DNA from: Ixodes scapularis
Lineage: Eukaryota; Arthropoda; Arachnida; Ixodida; Ixodidae
Assembly: GCF_016920785.2 (NCBI RefSeq)
Contig: NW_024609958.1
Coordinates: 372,001-436,000, forward strand
DNA length: 64,000 nt
Reading direction: 5' to 3'
The notes beneath the pieces were generated by a model. That model made no database searches, had not been told where the DNA came from, and saw nothing but the letters and a program-made list of their open reading frames with translations. Numbering within the stretch: position 1 is the first letter of the stretch; every line of letters starts with the position of its first letter. The position numbers and the translations under genes are program-made. Below are positions 41,601 through 53,430 of this stretch, piece by piece.

Positions 41601-42113
41601 TTGCAACGCAGTTTTTGTTGCAATGCCCTTCTCTTAGAAGCGCCTAGAGTACAATCTGTTCGCGAAATTGTATTCATAATAACTTTTCTTAAATAACGGA
41701 CTGGTGAAGGTGCGCCTAGGGAACTATGTTGCAATATTATTTCCGCCGTTTCGCTGGGACAGTCTAAAAAATAATAATAATTATAACTTAAGATTACTAC
41801 AGAAGTTTACTTAATTGCACCCCAGATCTCTTTATTTTTTTTCTCTCAAATATTTGAGAAAATACAAAATGTGATGTATATGTTACAGTGTACCCCTTGA
41901 AGAACAAATAATTTCGATAGTAATATCTGGAAACCGCGGAAACTCCCTGTTGAAGGCAGGAATATCTGTCGATGGTTATTTTACTGGGCCCAGCTCATTA
42001 TTTCACTATTTTCTTTCTGACGTAAAAAAATAATCGATTGCATATTGCGGTTACAATTCTAGGAAATATTCTGCGTTGAAAATTACACATTTTCGTTTTT
42101 CTCCCTTGATTTT
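38641..42113. other. 3.5 kb without recognisable genes
   Basis: AT-rich DNA. A (TA)n microsatellite lies at about 40491-40508, a G run at 39667-39679 and T runs at 40071 and 40889. 40594-40880 and 41189-41587 are open on the plus strand but have no domain, signal or splice support. No transposon ends were found. Confidence 0.35.
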
Positions 42114-44699
42114 CTGTTCACCCGGGAATACCCTGTCACAATAAAAATCTTGTATCACGTGACTTTTGCTCTACCCTGCACTCTACACGTGTTTGTTTAC
42201 CCCAGAATACCACGTCACAATTGAAATCCTGTGTCACGTGACTTTCGCTCTACCCTGCACTCTACAAGTGTTTGTTCACCCGGGAATACCGTGTCACCAT
42301 AGAAGTCTTGTATCACGTGACTTTCGCTTTACCCTGAACTCTACAAGTGTTTTTTCACTCGGGAATATCGTGTCACAATAGAAATCTTTTGTCACGTGAC
42401 TTTCGCTCTACCCTGCACTCTACAAGTGTTTGTTCACCCGGGAATACCGTGTCACAATGGAAATCTTGTATCACCTGACTTTCAATGTACCCTGCACTCT
42501 ACAAGTGTTTGTTCACCCGGGAATACCGTGTCACAATAGAAATCTTGTATCACGTGACTTTCGCTCTACCCTGCACTCTACAAGTGTTTGTTCACCTGGG
42601 ATTACCGTGTCACAATAGAAATCTTGTATCACGTGACTTTCGCTCTACCCTGAACTCTACAAGTGTTTTTTCACTCGGGAATATCGTGTCACAATAGAAA
42701 TCTTTTGTCACGTGACTTTTGCTCTACCCTGCACTCTACAAGTGTTTGTTTACCCGAGAATACCACGTCACAATTGAAATCCTGTGTCACGTGACTTTCG
42801 CTCTACCCTGCACTCTACAAGTGTTTGTTCACCCGGGAATACCGTGTCACCATAGAAGTCTTGTATCACGTGACTTTCGCTTTACCCTGAACTCTACAAG
42901 TGTTTTTTCACTCGGGAATATCGTGTCACAATAGAAATCTTTTGTCACGTGACTTTCGCTCTACCCTGCACTCTACAAGTGTTTGTTCACCCGGGAATAC
43001 CGTGTCACAATGGAAATCTTGTATCACCTGACTTTCAATGTACCCTGCACTCTACAAGTGTTTGTTCACCCGGGAATACCGTGTCACAATAGAAATCTTG
43101 TATCACGTGACTTTCGCTCTACCCTGCACTCTACAAGTGTTTGTTCACCTGGGATTACCGTGTCACAATAGAAATCTTGTATCACGTGACTTTCGCTCTA
43201 CCCTGAACTCTACAAGTGTTTTTTCACTCGGGAATATCGTGTCACAATAGAAATCTTTTGTCACGTGACTTTTGCTCTACCCTGCACTCTACAAGTGTTT
43301 GTTTACCCGAGAATACCACGTCACAATTGAAATCCTGTGTCACGTGACTTTCGCTCTACCCTGCACTCTACAAGTGTTTGTTCACCCGGGAATACCGTGT
43401 CACAATGGAAATCTTGTATCACCTGACTTTCAATGTACCCTGCACTCTACAAGTGTTTGTTCACCCGGGAATACCGTGTCACAATAGAAATCTTGTATCA
43501 CGTGACTTTCGCTCTACCCTGCACTCTACAAGTGTTTGTTCACCTGGGATTACCGTGTCACAATAGAAATCTTGTATCACGTGACTTTCGCTCTACCCTG
43601 AACTCTACAAGTGTTTTTTCACTCGGGAATATCGTGTCACAATAGAAATCTTTTGTCACGTGACTTTTGCTCTACCCTGCACTCTACAAGTGTTTGTTTA
43701 CCCGAGAATACCACGTCACAATTGAAATCCTGTGTCACGTGACTTTCGCTCTACCCTGCACTCTACAAGTGTTTGTTCACCCGGGAATACCGTGTCACAA
43801 TGGAAATCTTGTATCACCTGACTTTCAATGTACCCTGCACTCTACAAGTGTTTGTTCACCCGGGAATACCGTGTCACAATAGAAATCTTGTATCACGGGA
43901 CTTTCGCTCTACCCTGCACTCTACAAGTGTTTGTTCACCTGGGATTACCCTGTCACAATAGAAATCTTGTATCACGTGACTTTTGCTCTACCCTGCACTC
44001 TACAAGTGTTTGTTTACCCGAGAATACCACGTCACAATAGAAATCTTTTGTCACGTGACTTTCGCTCTACCCTGCACTCTACAAGTGTTTGTTCACCCGG
44101 GAATACCGTGTCACCATAGAAGTCTTGTATCACGTGACTTTCGCTCTACCCTGCACTCTACAAGTGTTTTTTCACTCGGGATTACCGTGTCACAATAGAA
44201 ATCTTGTATCACGTGACTTTCGCTCTACCCTGCACTCTACAAGTGTTTGTTCACCCGGGAATACCCTGTCACAATAAAAATCTTGTATCACGTAACTTTT
44301 GCTCTACCCTGCACTCTACACGTGTTTGTTTACCCCAGAATACCACGTTACAATAGAAAATTTTGTCACGTGACTTTCGCTCTACCCTGCACTCTACAAG
44401 TGTTTGTTCACCCGGGAATACCGTGTCACCATAGAAGTCTTGTATCACGTGACTTTCGCTCTACCCTGAACTCTACAAATGTTTTTTCACTCGGGAATAT
44501 CGTGTCACAATAGAAATCTTTTGTCACGTGACTTTTGCTCTACCCTGCACTCTACAAGTGTTTGTTTACCCGAGAATACCACGTCACAATTGAAATCCTG
44601 TGTCACGTGACTTTCGCTCTACCCTGCACTCTACAAGTGTTTGTTCACCCGGGAATACCGTGTCACCATAGAAGTCTTGTATCACGTGACTTTCGCTCT

Positions 44700-46850
44700 A
44701 CCCTGAACTCTACAAGTGTTTTTTCACTCGGCAATATCGTGTCACAATAGAAATCTTTTGTCACGTGACTTTTGCTCTACCCTGCACTCTACAAGTGTTT
44801 GTTTACCCGAGAATACCACGTCACAATTGAAATCCTGTGTCACGTGACTTTCGCTCTACCCTGCACTCTACAAGTGTTTGTTCACCCGGGAATACCGTGT
44901 CACCATAGAAGTCTTGTATCACGTGACTTTCGCTCTACCCTGAACTCTACAAGTGTTTTTTCACTCGGGAATATCGTGTCACAATAGAAATCTTTTGTCA
45001 CGTGCCTTTTGCTCTACCCTGCACTCTACAAGTGTTTGTTTACCCGAGAATACCACGTCACAATAGAAATCTTTTGTCACGTGACTTTCGCTCTACCCTG
45101 CACTCTACAAGTGTTTGTTCACCCGGGAATACCGTGTCACCATAGAAGTCTTGTATCACGTGACTTTCGCTCTACCCTGCACTCTACAAGTGTTTGTTCA
45201 CCTGGGATTACCGTGTCACAATAGAAATCTTGTATCACGTGACTTTTGCTCTACCCTGCACTCTACAAGTGTTTGTTTACCCGAGAATACCACGTCACAA
45301 TAGAAATCTTTTGTCACGTGACTTTCGCTCTACCCTGCACTCTACAAGTGTTTGTTCACCCGGGAATACCGTGTCACAATAGAAATCTTGTATCACGTGA
45401 CTTTCGCTCTACCCTGCACTCTACAAGTGTTTGTTCACATGGGATTACCGTGTCACAATAGAAATCTTGTATCACGTGACTTTCGCTCTACCCTGCACTC
45501 TACAAGTGTTTGTTCACCCGGGAATACCCTGTCACAATAAAAATCTTGTATCACGTGACTTTTGCTCTACCCTGCACTCTACACGTGTTTGTTTACCCCA
45601 GAATACCACGTCACAATAGAAATCTTTTGTCACGTGACTTTCGCTCTACCCTGCACTCTACAAGTGTTTGTTCACCCGGGAATACCGTGTCACCATAGAA
45701 GTCTTGTATCACGTGACTTTCGCTCTACCCTGAACTCTACAAGTGTTTTTTCATTCGGGAATATCGTGTCACAATAGAAATCTTTTGTCACGTGACTTTT
45801 GCTCTACCCTGCACTCTACACGTGTTTGTTTACCCCAGAATACAACGTCACAATTGAAATCCTGTGTCACGTGACTTTCGCTCTACCCTGCACTCTACAA
45901 GTGTTTGTTCACCCGGGAATACCGTGTCACCATAGAAGTCTTGTATCACGTGACTTTCGCTCTACCCTGAACTCTACAAGTGTTTTTTCACTCGGGAATA
46001 TCGTGTCACAATAGAAATATTTTGTCACGTGACTTTTGCTCTACCCTGCACTCTACAAGTGTTTGTTTACCCGAGAATACCACGTCACAATTGAAATCCT
46101 GTGTCACGTGACTTTTGCTCTACCCTGCACTCTACAAGTGTTTGTTCACCCGGGAATACCGTGGCACCATAGAAGTCTTGTATCACGTGACTTTCGCTCT
46201 ACCCTGAACTCTAAAAGTGTTTTTTCACTCGGGAATATTGTGTCACAATAGAAATCTTTTGTCACGTGACTTTTGCTCTACCTTGCACTCTACAAGTGTT
46301 TGTTTACCCGAGAATACCACGTCACAATAGAAATCTTTTGTCACGTGACTTTCGCTCTACCCTGCACTCTACAAGTGTTTGTTCACCCGGGAATACCGTG
46401 TCACAATGGAAATCTTGTATCACCTGACTTTCAATGTACCCTGCACTCTACAAGTGTTTGTTCACCCGGGAATACCGTGTCACAATAGAAATCTTGTATC
46501 ACGTGACTTTCGCTCTACCCTGCACACTACAAGTGTTTGTTCACCTGGGATTACCGTGTCACAATAGAAATCTTGTATCACGTGACTTTCGCTCTACCCT
46601 GAACTCTACAAGTGTTTGTTTACCCGAGAATACCACGTCACAATAGAAATCTTTTGTCACGTGACTTTCGCTCTACCCTGCACTCTACAAGTGTTTGTTC
46701 ACCCGGGAATACCGTGTCACCATAGAAGTCTTGTATCACGTGACTTTCGCTCTACCCTGCACTCTACAAGTGTTTGTTCCCCCGGGAATACCGTGTCACA
46801 ATGGAAATCTTGTATCACCTGACTTTCAATGTACCCTGCACTCTATAAAT
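44700..46850 (+). repeat. Satellite block A, duplicated at +3099 bp
   Basis: The order of monomer variants over about 2.1 kb is repeated at about 47800-49950, at a constant offset of 3099 bp. Private variants confirm it, for example TTCACATGGGATTACC at 45434 and 48533, and the CACGTGCC monomer at 45001 and 48100. Confidence 0.85.
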
Positions 46851-48589
46851 GTTTGTTCACCCGGGAATACCGGTCACAATAGAAATCTTGTATCACGTGA
46901 CTTTCGCTCTACCCCGCACTCTACAAGTGTTTGTTCACCTGGGATTACCGTGTCACAATAGAAATCTTGTATCACGTGACTTTTGCTCTACCCTGCACTC
47001 TACAAGTGTTTGTTTACCCGAGAATACCACGTCACAATAGAAATCTTTTGTCACGTGACTTTCGCTCTACCCTGCACTCTACAAGTGTTTGTTCACCCGG
47101 GAATACCGTGTCACCATAGAAGTCTTGTATCACGTGACTTTCGCTCTACCCTGCACTCTACAAGTGTTTGTTCACCTGGGATTACCGTGTCACAATAGAA
47201 ATCTTGTATCACGTGACTTTCGCTCTACCCTGAACTCTACAAGTGTTTCTCCACCCGGGACTACCGTGTCACAATAGAAATCTTGTATCACGTGACTTTT
47301 GCTCTACCCTGCACTCTACAAGTGTTTGTTTACCCGAGAATACCACGTCACAATAGAAATCTTTTGTCACGTGACTTTCGCTCTACCCTGCACTCTACAA
47401 GTGTTTGTTCACCCGGGAATACCGTGTCACCATAGAAGTCTTGTATCACGTGGCTTTCGCTCTACCCTGCACTCTACAAGTGTTTGTTTACCCCAGAATA
47501 CCACGTCACAATAGAAATTTTTGTCACGTGACTTTCGCTCTACCCTGCACTCTACAAGTGTTTGTTCACCCGGGAATACCGTGTCACCATAGAAGTCTTG
47601 TATCACGTGACTTTCGCTCTACCCTGAACTCTACAAGTGTTTTTTCACTCGGGAATATCGTGTCACAATAGAAATCTTTTGTCACGTGACTTTGCTCTGT
47701 GTCACGTGACTTTCGCTCTACCCTGCACTCTACAAGTGTTTGTTCACCCGGGAATACCGTGTCACCATAGAAGTCTTGTATCACGTGACTTTCGCTCTAC
47801 CCTGAACTCTACAAGTGTTTTTTCACTCGGGAATATCGTGTCACAATAGAAATCTTTTGTCACGTGACTTTTGCTCTACCCTGCACTCTACAAGTGTTTG
47901 TTTACCCGAGAATACCACGTCACAATTGAAATCCTGTGTCACGTGACTTTCGCTCTACCCTGCACTCTACAAGTGTTTGTTCACCCGGGAATACCGTGTC
48001 ACCATAGAAGTCTTGTATCACGTGACTTTCGCTCTACCCTGAACTCTACAAGTGTTTTTTCACTCGGGAATATCGTGTTACAATAGAAATCTTTTGTCAC
48101 GTGCCTTTTGCTCTACCCTGCACTCTACAAGTGTTTGTTTACCCGAGAATACCACGTCACAATAGAAATCTTTTGTCACGTGACTTTCGCTCTACCCTGC
48201 ACTCTACAAGTGTTTGTTCACCCGGGAATACCGTGTCACCATAGAAGTCTTGTATCACGTGACTTTCGCTCTACCCTGCACTCTACAAGTGTTTGTTCAC
48301 CTGGGATTACCGTGTCACAATAGAAATCTTGTATCACGTGACTTTTGCTCTACCCTGCACTCTACAAGTGTTTGTTTACCCGAGAATACCACGTCACAAT
48401 AGAAATCTTTTGTCACGTGACTTTCGCTCTACCCTGCACTCTACAAGTGTTTGTTCACCCGGGAATACCGTGTCACAATAGAAATCTTGTATCACGTGAC
48501 TTTCGCTCTACCCTGCACTCTACAAGTGTTTGTTCACATGGGATTACCGTGTCACAATAGAAATCTTGTATCACGTGACTTTCGCTCTA

Positions 48590-51500
48590 CCCTGCACTCT
48601 ACAAGTGTTTGTTCACCCGGGAATACCCTGTCACAATAAAAATCTTGTATCACGTGACTTTTGCTCTACCCTGCACTCTACACGTGTTTGTTTACCCCAG
48701 AATACCACGTCACAATAGAAATCTTTTGTCACGTGACTTTCGCTCTACCCTGCACTCTACAAGTGTTTGTTCACCCGGGAATACCGTGTCACCATAGAAG
48801 TCTTGTATCACGTGACTTTCGCTCTACCCTGAACTCTACAAGTGTTTTTTCACTCGGGAATATCGTGTCACAATAGAAATCTTTTGTCACGTGACTTTTG
48901 CTCTACCCTGCACTCTACACGTGTTTGTTTACCCCAGAATACCACGTCACAATTGAAATCCTGTGTCACGTGACTTTCGCTCTACCCTGCACTCTACAAG
49001 TGTTTGTTCACCCGGGAATACCGTGTCACCATAGAAGTCTTGTATCACGTGACTTTCGCTCTACCCTGAACTCTACAAGTGTTTTTTCACTCGGGAATAT
49101 CGTGTCACAATAGAAATATTTTGTCACGTGACTTTTGCTCTACCCTGCACTCTACAAGTGTTTGTTTACCCGAGAATACCACGTCACAATTGAAATCCTG
49201 TGTCACGTGACTTTTGCTCTACCCTGCACTCTACAAGTGTTTGTTCACCCGGGAATACCGTGTCACCATAGAAGTCTTGTATCACGTGACTTTCGCTCTA
49301 CCCTGAACTCTACAAGTGTTTTTTCACTCGGGAATATCGTGTCACAATAGAAATCTTTTGTCACGTGACTTTTGCTCTACCCTGCACTCTACAAGTGTTT
49401 GTTTACCCGAGAATACCACGTCACAATAGAAATCTTTTGTCACGTGACTTTCGCTCTACCCTGCACTCTACAAGTGTTTGTTCACCCGGGAATACCGTGT
49501 CACAATGGAAATCTTGTATCACCTGACTTTCAATGTACCCTGCACTCTACAAGTGTTTGTTCACCCGGGAATACCGTGTCACAATAGAAATCTTGTATCA
49601 CGTGACTTTCGCTCTACCCTGCACTCTACAAGTGTTTGTTCACCTGGGATTACCGTGTCACAATAGAAATCTTGTATCACGTGACTTTCGCTCTACCCTG
49701 AACTCTACAAGTGTTTGTTTACCCGAGAATACCACGTTACAATAGAAATCTTTTGTCACGTGACTTTCGCTCTACCCTGCACTCTACAAGTGTTTGTTCA
49801 CCCGGGAATACCGTGTCACCGTAGAAGTCTTGTATCACGTGACTTTCGCTCTACCCTGCACTCTACAAGTGTTTGTTCACCCGGGAATACCGTGTCACAA
49901 TGGAAATCTTGTATCACCTGACTTTCAATGTACTGTGCACTCTACAAATGTTTGTTCACCCGGGAATACCGTGTCACAATAGAAATCTTGTATCACGTGA
50001 CTTTCGCTCTACCCTGCACTCTACAAGTGTTTGTTCACCTGGGATTACCGTGTCACAATAGAAATCTTGTATCACGTGACTTTTGCTCTACCCTGCACTC
50101 TACAAGTGTTTGTTTACCCGAGAATACCACGTCACAATAGAAATCTTGTATCACGTGACTTTCGCTCTACCCTGCACTCTACAAGTGTTTGTTCACCCGG
50201 GAATACCCTGTCACAATAAAAATCTTGTATCACGTGACTTTTGCTCTACCCTGCACTCTACACGTGTTTGTTTACCCCAGAATACCACGTCACAATAGAA
50301 ATCTTTTGTCACGTGACTTTCGCTCTACCCTGCACTCTACAAGTGTTTGTTCACCCGGGAATACCGTGTCACCATAGAAGTCTTGTATCACGTGACTTTC
50401 GCTCTACCCTGAACTCTACAAGTGTTTTTTCACTCGGGAATATCGTGTCACAATAGAAATCTTTTGTCACGTGACTTTTGCTCTACCCTGCACTCTACAC
50501 GTGTTTGTTTACCCCAGAATACCACGTCACAATTGAAATCCTGTGTCACGTGACTTTCGCTCTACCCTGCACTCTACAAGTGTTTGTTCACCCGGGAATA
50601 CCGTGTCACCATAGAAGTCTTGTATCACGTGACTTTCGCTCTACCCTGAACTCTACAAGTGTTTTTTCACTCGGGAATATCGTGTCACAATAGAAATATT
50701 TTGTCACGTGACTTTTGCTCTACCCTGCACTCTACAAGTGTTTGTTTACCCGAGAATACCACGTCACAATTGAAATCCTGTGTCACGTGACTTTTGCTCT
50801 ACCCTGCACTCTACAAGTGTTTGTTCACCCGGGAATACCGTGTCACCATAGAAGTCTTGTATCACGTGACTTTCGCTCTACCCTGAACTCTACAAGTGTT
50901 TTTTCACTCGGGAATATCGTGTCACAATAGAAATCTTTTGTCACGTGACTTTTGCTCTACCCTGCACTCTACAAGTGTTTGTTTACCCGAGAATACCACG
51001 TCACAATAGAAATCTTTTGTCACGTGACTTTCGCTCTACCCTGCACTCTACAAGTGTTTGTTCACCCGGGAATACCGTGTCACAATGGAAATCTTGTATC
51101 ACCTGACTTTCAATGTACCCTGCACTCTACAAGTGTTTGTTCACCCGGGAATACCGTGTCACAATAGAAATCTTGTATCACGTGACTTTCGCTCTACCCT
51201 GCACTCTACAAGTGTTTGTTCACCTGGGATTACCGTGTCACAATAGAAATCTTGTATCACGTGACTTTCGCTCTACCCTGAACTCTACAAGTGTTTGTTT
51301 ACCCGAGAATACCACGTTACAATAGAAATCTTTTGTCACGTGACTTTCGCTCTACCCTGCACTCTACAAGTGTTTGTTCACCCGGGAATACCGTGTCACC
51401 GTAGAAGTCTTGTATCACGTGACTTTCGCTCTACCCTGCACTCTACAAGTGTTTGTTCACCCGGGAATACCGTGTCACAATGGAAATCTTGTATCACCTG

Positions 51501-51710
51501 ACTTTCAATGTACTGTGCACTCTACAAATGTTTGTTCACCCGGGAATACCGTGTCACAATAGAAATCTTGTATCACGTGACTTTCGCTCTACCCTGCACT
51601 CTACAAGTGTTTGTTCACCTGGGATTACCGTGTCACAATAGAAATCTTGTATCACGTGACTTTTGCTCTACCCTGCACTCTACAAGTGTTTGTTTACCCG
51701 AGAATACCAC
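48590..51710 (+). repeat. Satellite block B, two tandem copies of ~1.58 kb
   Basis: About 48590-50130 recurs at about 50170-51710 with a constant offset of 1580 bp, which is exactly 20 monomers. Shared private variants include the CACCGTAGAAGTC monomer (49817 / 51397) and TGTACTGTGCAC (49930 / 51510). The near identity points to a recent unequal exchange. Confidence 0.9.
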
Positions 51711-53136
51711 GTCACGATAGAAATCTTTTGTCACGTGACTTTCGCTCTACCCTGCACTCTACAAGTGTTTGTTCACCCGGGAATACCGTGTCACCATAGA
51801 AGTCTTGTATCACGTGACTTTCGCTCTACCCTGCACTCTACAAGTGTTTGTTCACCTGGGATTACCGTGTCACAATAGAAATCTTGTATCACGTGACTTT
51901 CGCTCTACCCTGAACTCTACAAGTGTTTCTCCACCCGGGACTACCGTGTCACAATAGAAATCTTGTATCACGTGACTTTTGCTCTACCCTGCACTCTACA
52001 AGTGTTTGTTTACCCGAGAATACCACGTCACAATAGAAATCTTTTGTCACGTGACTTTCGCTCTACCCTGCACTCTACAAGTGTTTCTTCACCCGGGAAT
52101 ACCGTGTCACCATAGAAGTCTTGTATCACGTGACTTTCGCTCTACCCTGCACTCTACAAGTGTTTGTTCACCTGGGATTACCGTGTCACAATAGAAATCT
52201 TGTATCACGTGACTTTCGCTCTACCCTGAACTCTACAAGTGTTTCTCCACCCGGGACTACCGTGTCACAATAGAAATCTTGTATCACGTGACTTTTGCTC
52301 TACCCTGCACTCTACAAGTGTTTGTTTACCCGAGAATACCACGTCACAATAGAAATCTTTTGTCACGTGACTTTTGCTCTACCCTGCACTCTACAAGTGT
52401 TTGTTTACCCGAGAATACCACGTCACAATAGAAATCTTTTGTCACGTGACTTTTGCTCTACCCTGCACTCTACAAGTGTTTGTTTACCCGAGAATACCAC
52501 GTCACAATAGAAATCTTTTGTCACGTGACTTTCGCTCTACCCTGCACTCTACAAGTGTTTGTTCACCCGGGAATACCGTGTCACAATGGAAATCTTGTAT
52601 CACCTGACTTTCAATGTACCCTGCACTCTACAAGTGTTTGTTCACCCGGGAATACCGTGTCACAATAGAAATCTTATATCACGTGACTTTCGCTCTACCC
52701 TGCACTCTACAAGTGTTTGTTCACCCTAGAATACAGTGTAACAATAGAAATTTTGTATCACGTGACTTTCGCTCTACCCTGAAGTCTACAAGTGCTTGTT
52801 CACCCGGGAATAACGTGTCACAATGGAAATCTTGTATCACCTGACTTTCGATGTACCCTGCACTCTACAACTGTTTGTTCACCCGGGAATAAAGTGTCAC
52901 AATAGAAATCTTGTATCACGTGACTTTCGCTCTACCCTGCACTCTACAAGTGTTTGTTCACCCTGGAATAGCGTGTCGCAATAGGAATCTTGTATCACGT
53001 GACTTTCGCTCTACCCCGAACTCTACAAGCGTTTGTTCACCCGGGAATACCGTGTCACAATAGAAATCTTGTATCGCCTGACTTTCGCTGTAACCTGCAC
53101 TCTACAAGTGTTTTAATTGCCCAAATAAGATTTATT

Positions 53137-53335
53137 CGTTTTGCAAAGGTACTTAATTTTATCTATTAGCAATGTTTTTGCCAGTGCTTATGACATGGAC
53201 ATTTTTGTCAGATTAAGTATACGCATGCACGGGCTTTCCGCAATTTATGCATACGTTTGTAATACGACGCACAACTTTAGCAACCTTAAGCGCTTTGCAA
53301 AAAAGGTTTTGAGTTTAGAGGCTATATTTATATTA
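53137..53335 (+). repeat. Dispersed repeat copy 1 (pair with 62158-62355)
   Basis: Aligns with 62158-62355 in the same orientation. Shared blocks are TATTAGCAATG, GTCAGATTAAGTA, ACGCAT(G/A)CAC, and TTGAGTTTAGAG(G/C)CTATAT. It begins next to the right edge of the 79-bp satellite and ends just before the signal-peptide exon. Confidence 0.75.
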
Positions 53336-53350
53336 TCTTTTCTTTTTCAG

Positions 53351-53424
53351 TGGGACGTTTCCATCGAGCAAAATGCAGCTCGTAGTTCTCGCCGTTGTGC
53401 TTATTCTACCGTCTTTTTTAAGCG
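53351..53424 (+). CDS. Exon encoding a signal peptide (start of a secreted protein)
   Basis: The exon follows TCTTTTTCAG (53341-53350), has ATG at 53373 in the context AAAATGC, and ends at a consensus donor GTAAGT (53425-53430), phase 1. It encodes MQLVVLAVVLILPSFLS, a hydrophobic core followed by small residues, a textbook signal peptide. The acceptor implies a non-coding upstream exon. Short signal-peptide exons of this kind begin many arthropod secreted or salivary proteins. The rest of the gene was not found downstream in the window, so the mature protein is unknown; it may have been lost, or lie beyond long introns. Confidence 0.55.
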
Positions 53425-53430
53425 GTAAGT

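Larger units (their letters stand above)
42114..53108 (+). repeat. 79-bp satellite array, ~139 monomers
   Basis: The monomer has the order TCACGTGACTTTCGCTC, TACCCTGCACTCTACAAGTG, TTTGTTCACCCGGGAATACC, GTGTCACAATAGAAATCTTG. Variants fall into types, for example TTTACCCGAGAATACCACG, TTTTCACTCGGGAATATCG, CACCATAGAAGTCTTG and CTGACTTTCAATGTACC. Three types in fixed order form a 237-bp higher-order unit in much of the array. Edges (42114-42300 and 52700-53108) are more diverged than the core. As 79 is not divisible by three, the many 62-71-codon frames are phase artefacts. Most monomers retain the CACGTG palindrome. Confidence 0.98.

Noticed and set aside
42166..52844. Dozens of 62-88-codon plus-strand frames such as LYPALYKCLFTREYHVTIEI
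   Set aside because: They are phase-shifted translations of a 79-bp satellite. The unit length is not a multiple of three, there is no constant frame, and no codon-level conservation is apparent.
42114..53108. CRISPR array
   Set aside because: Repeats are contiguous 79-bp monomers without unique spacers, in eukaryotic DNA.
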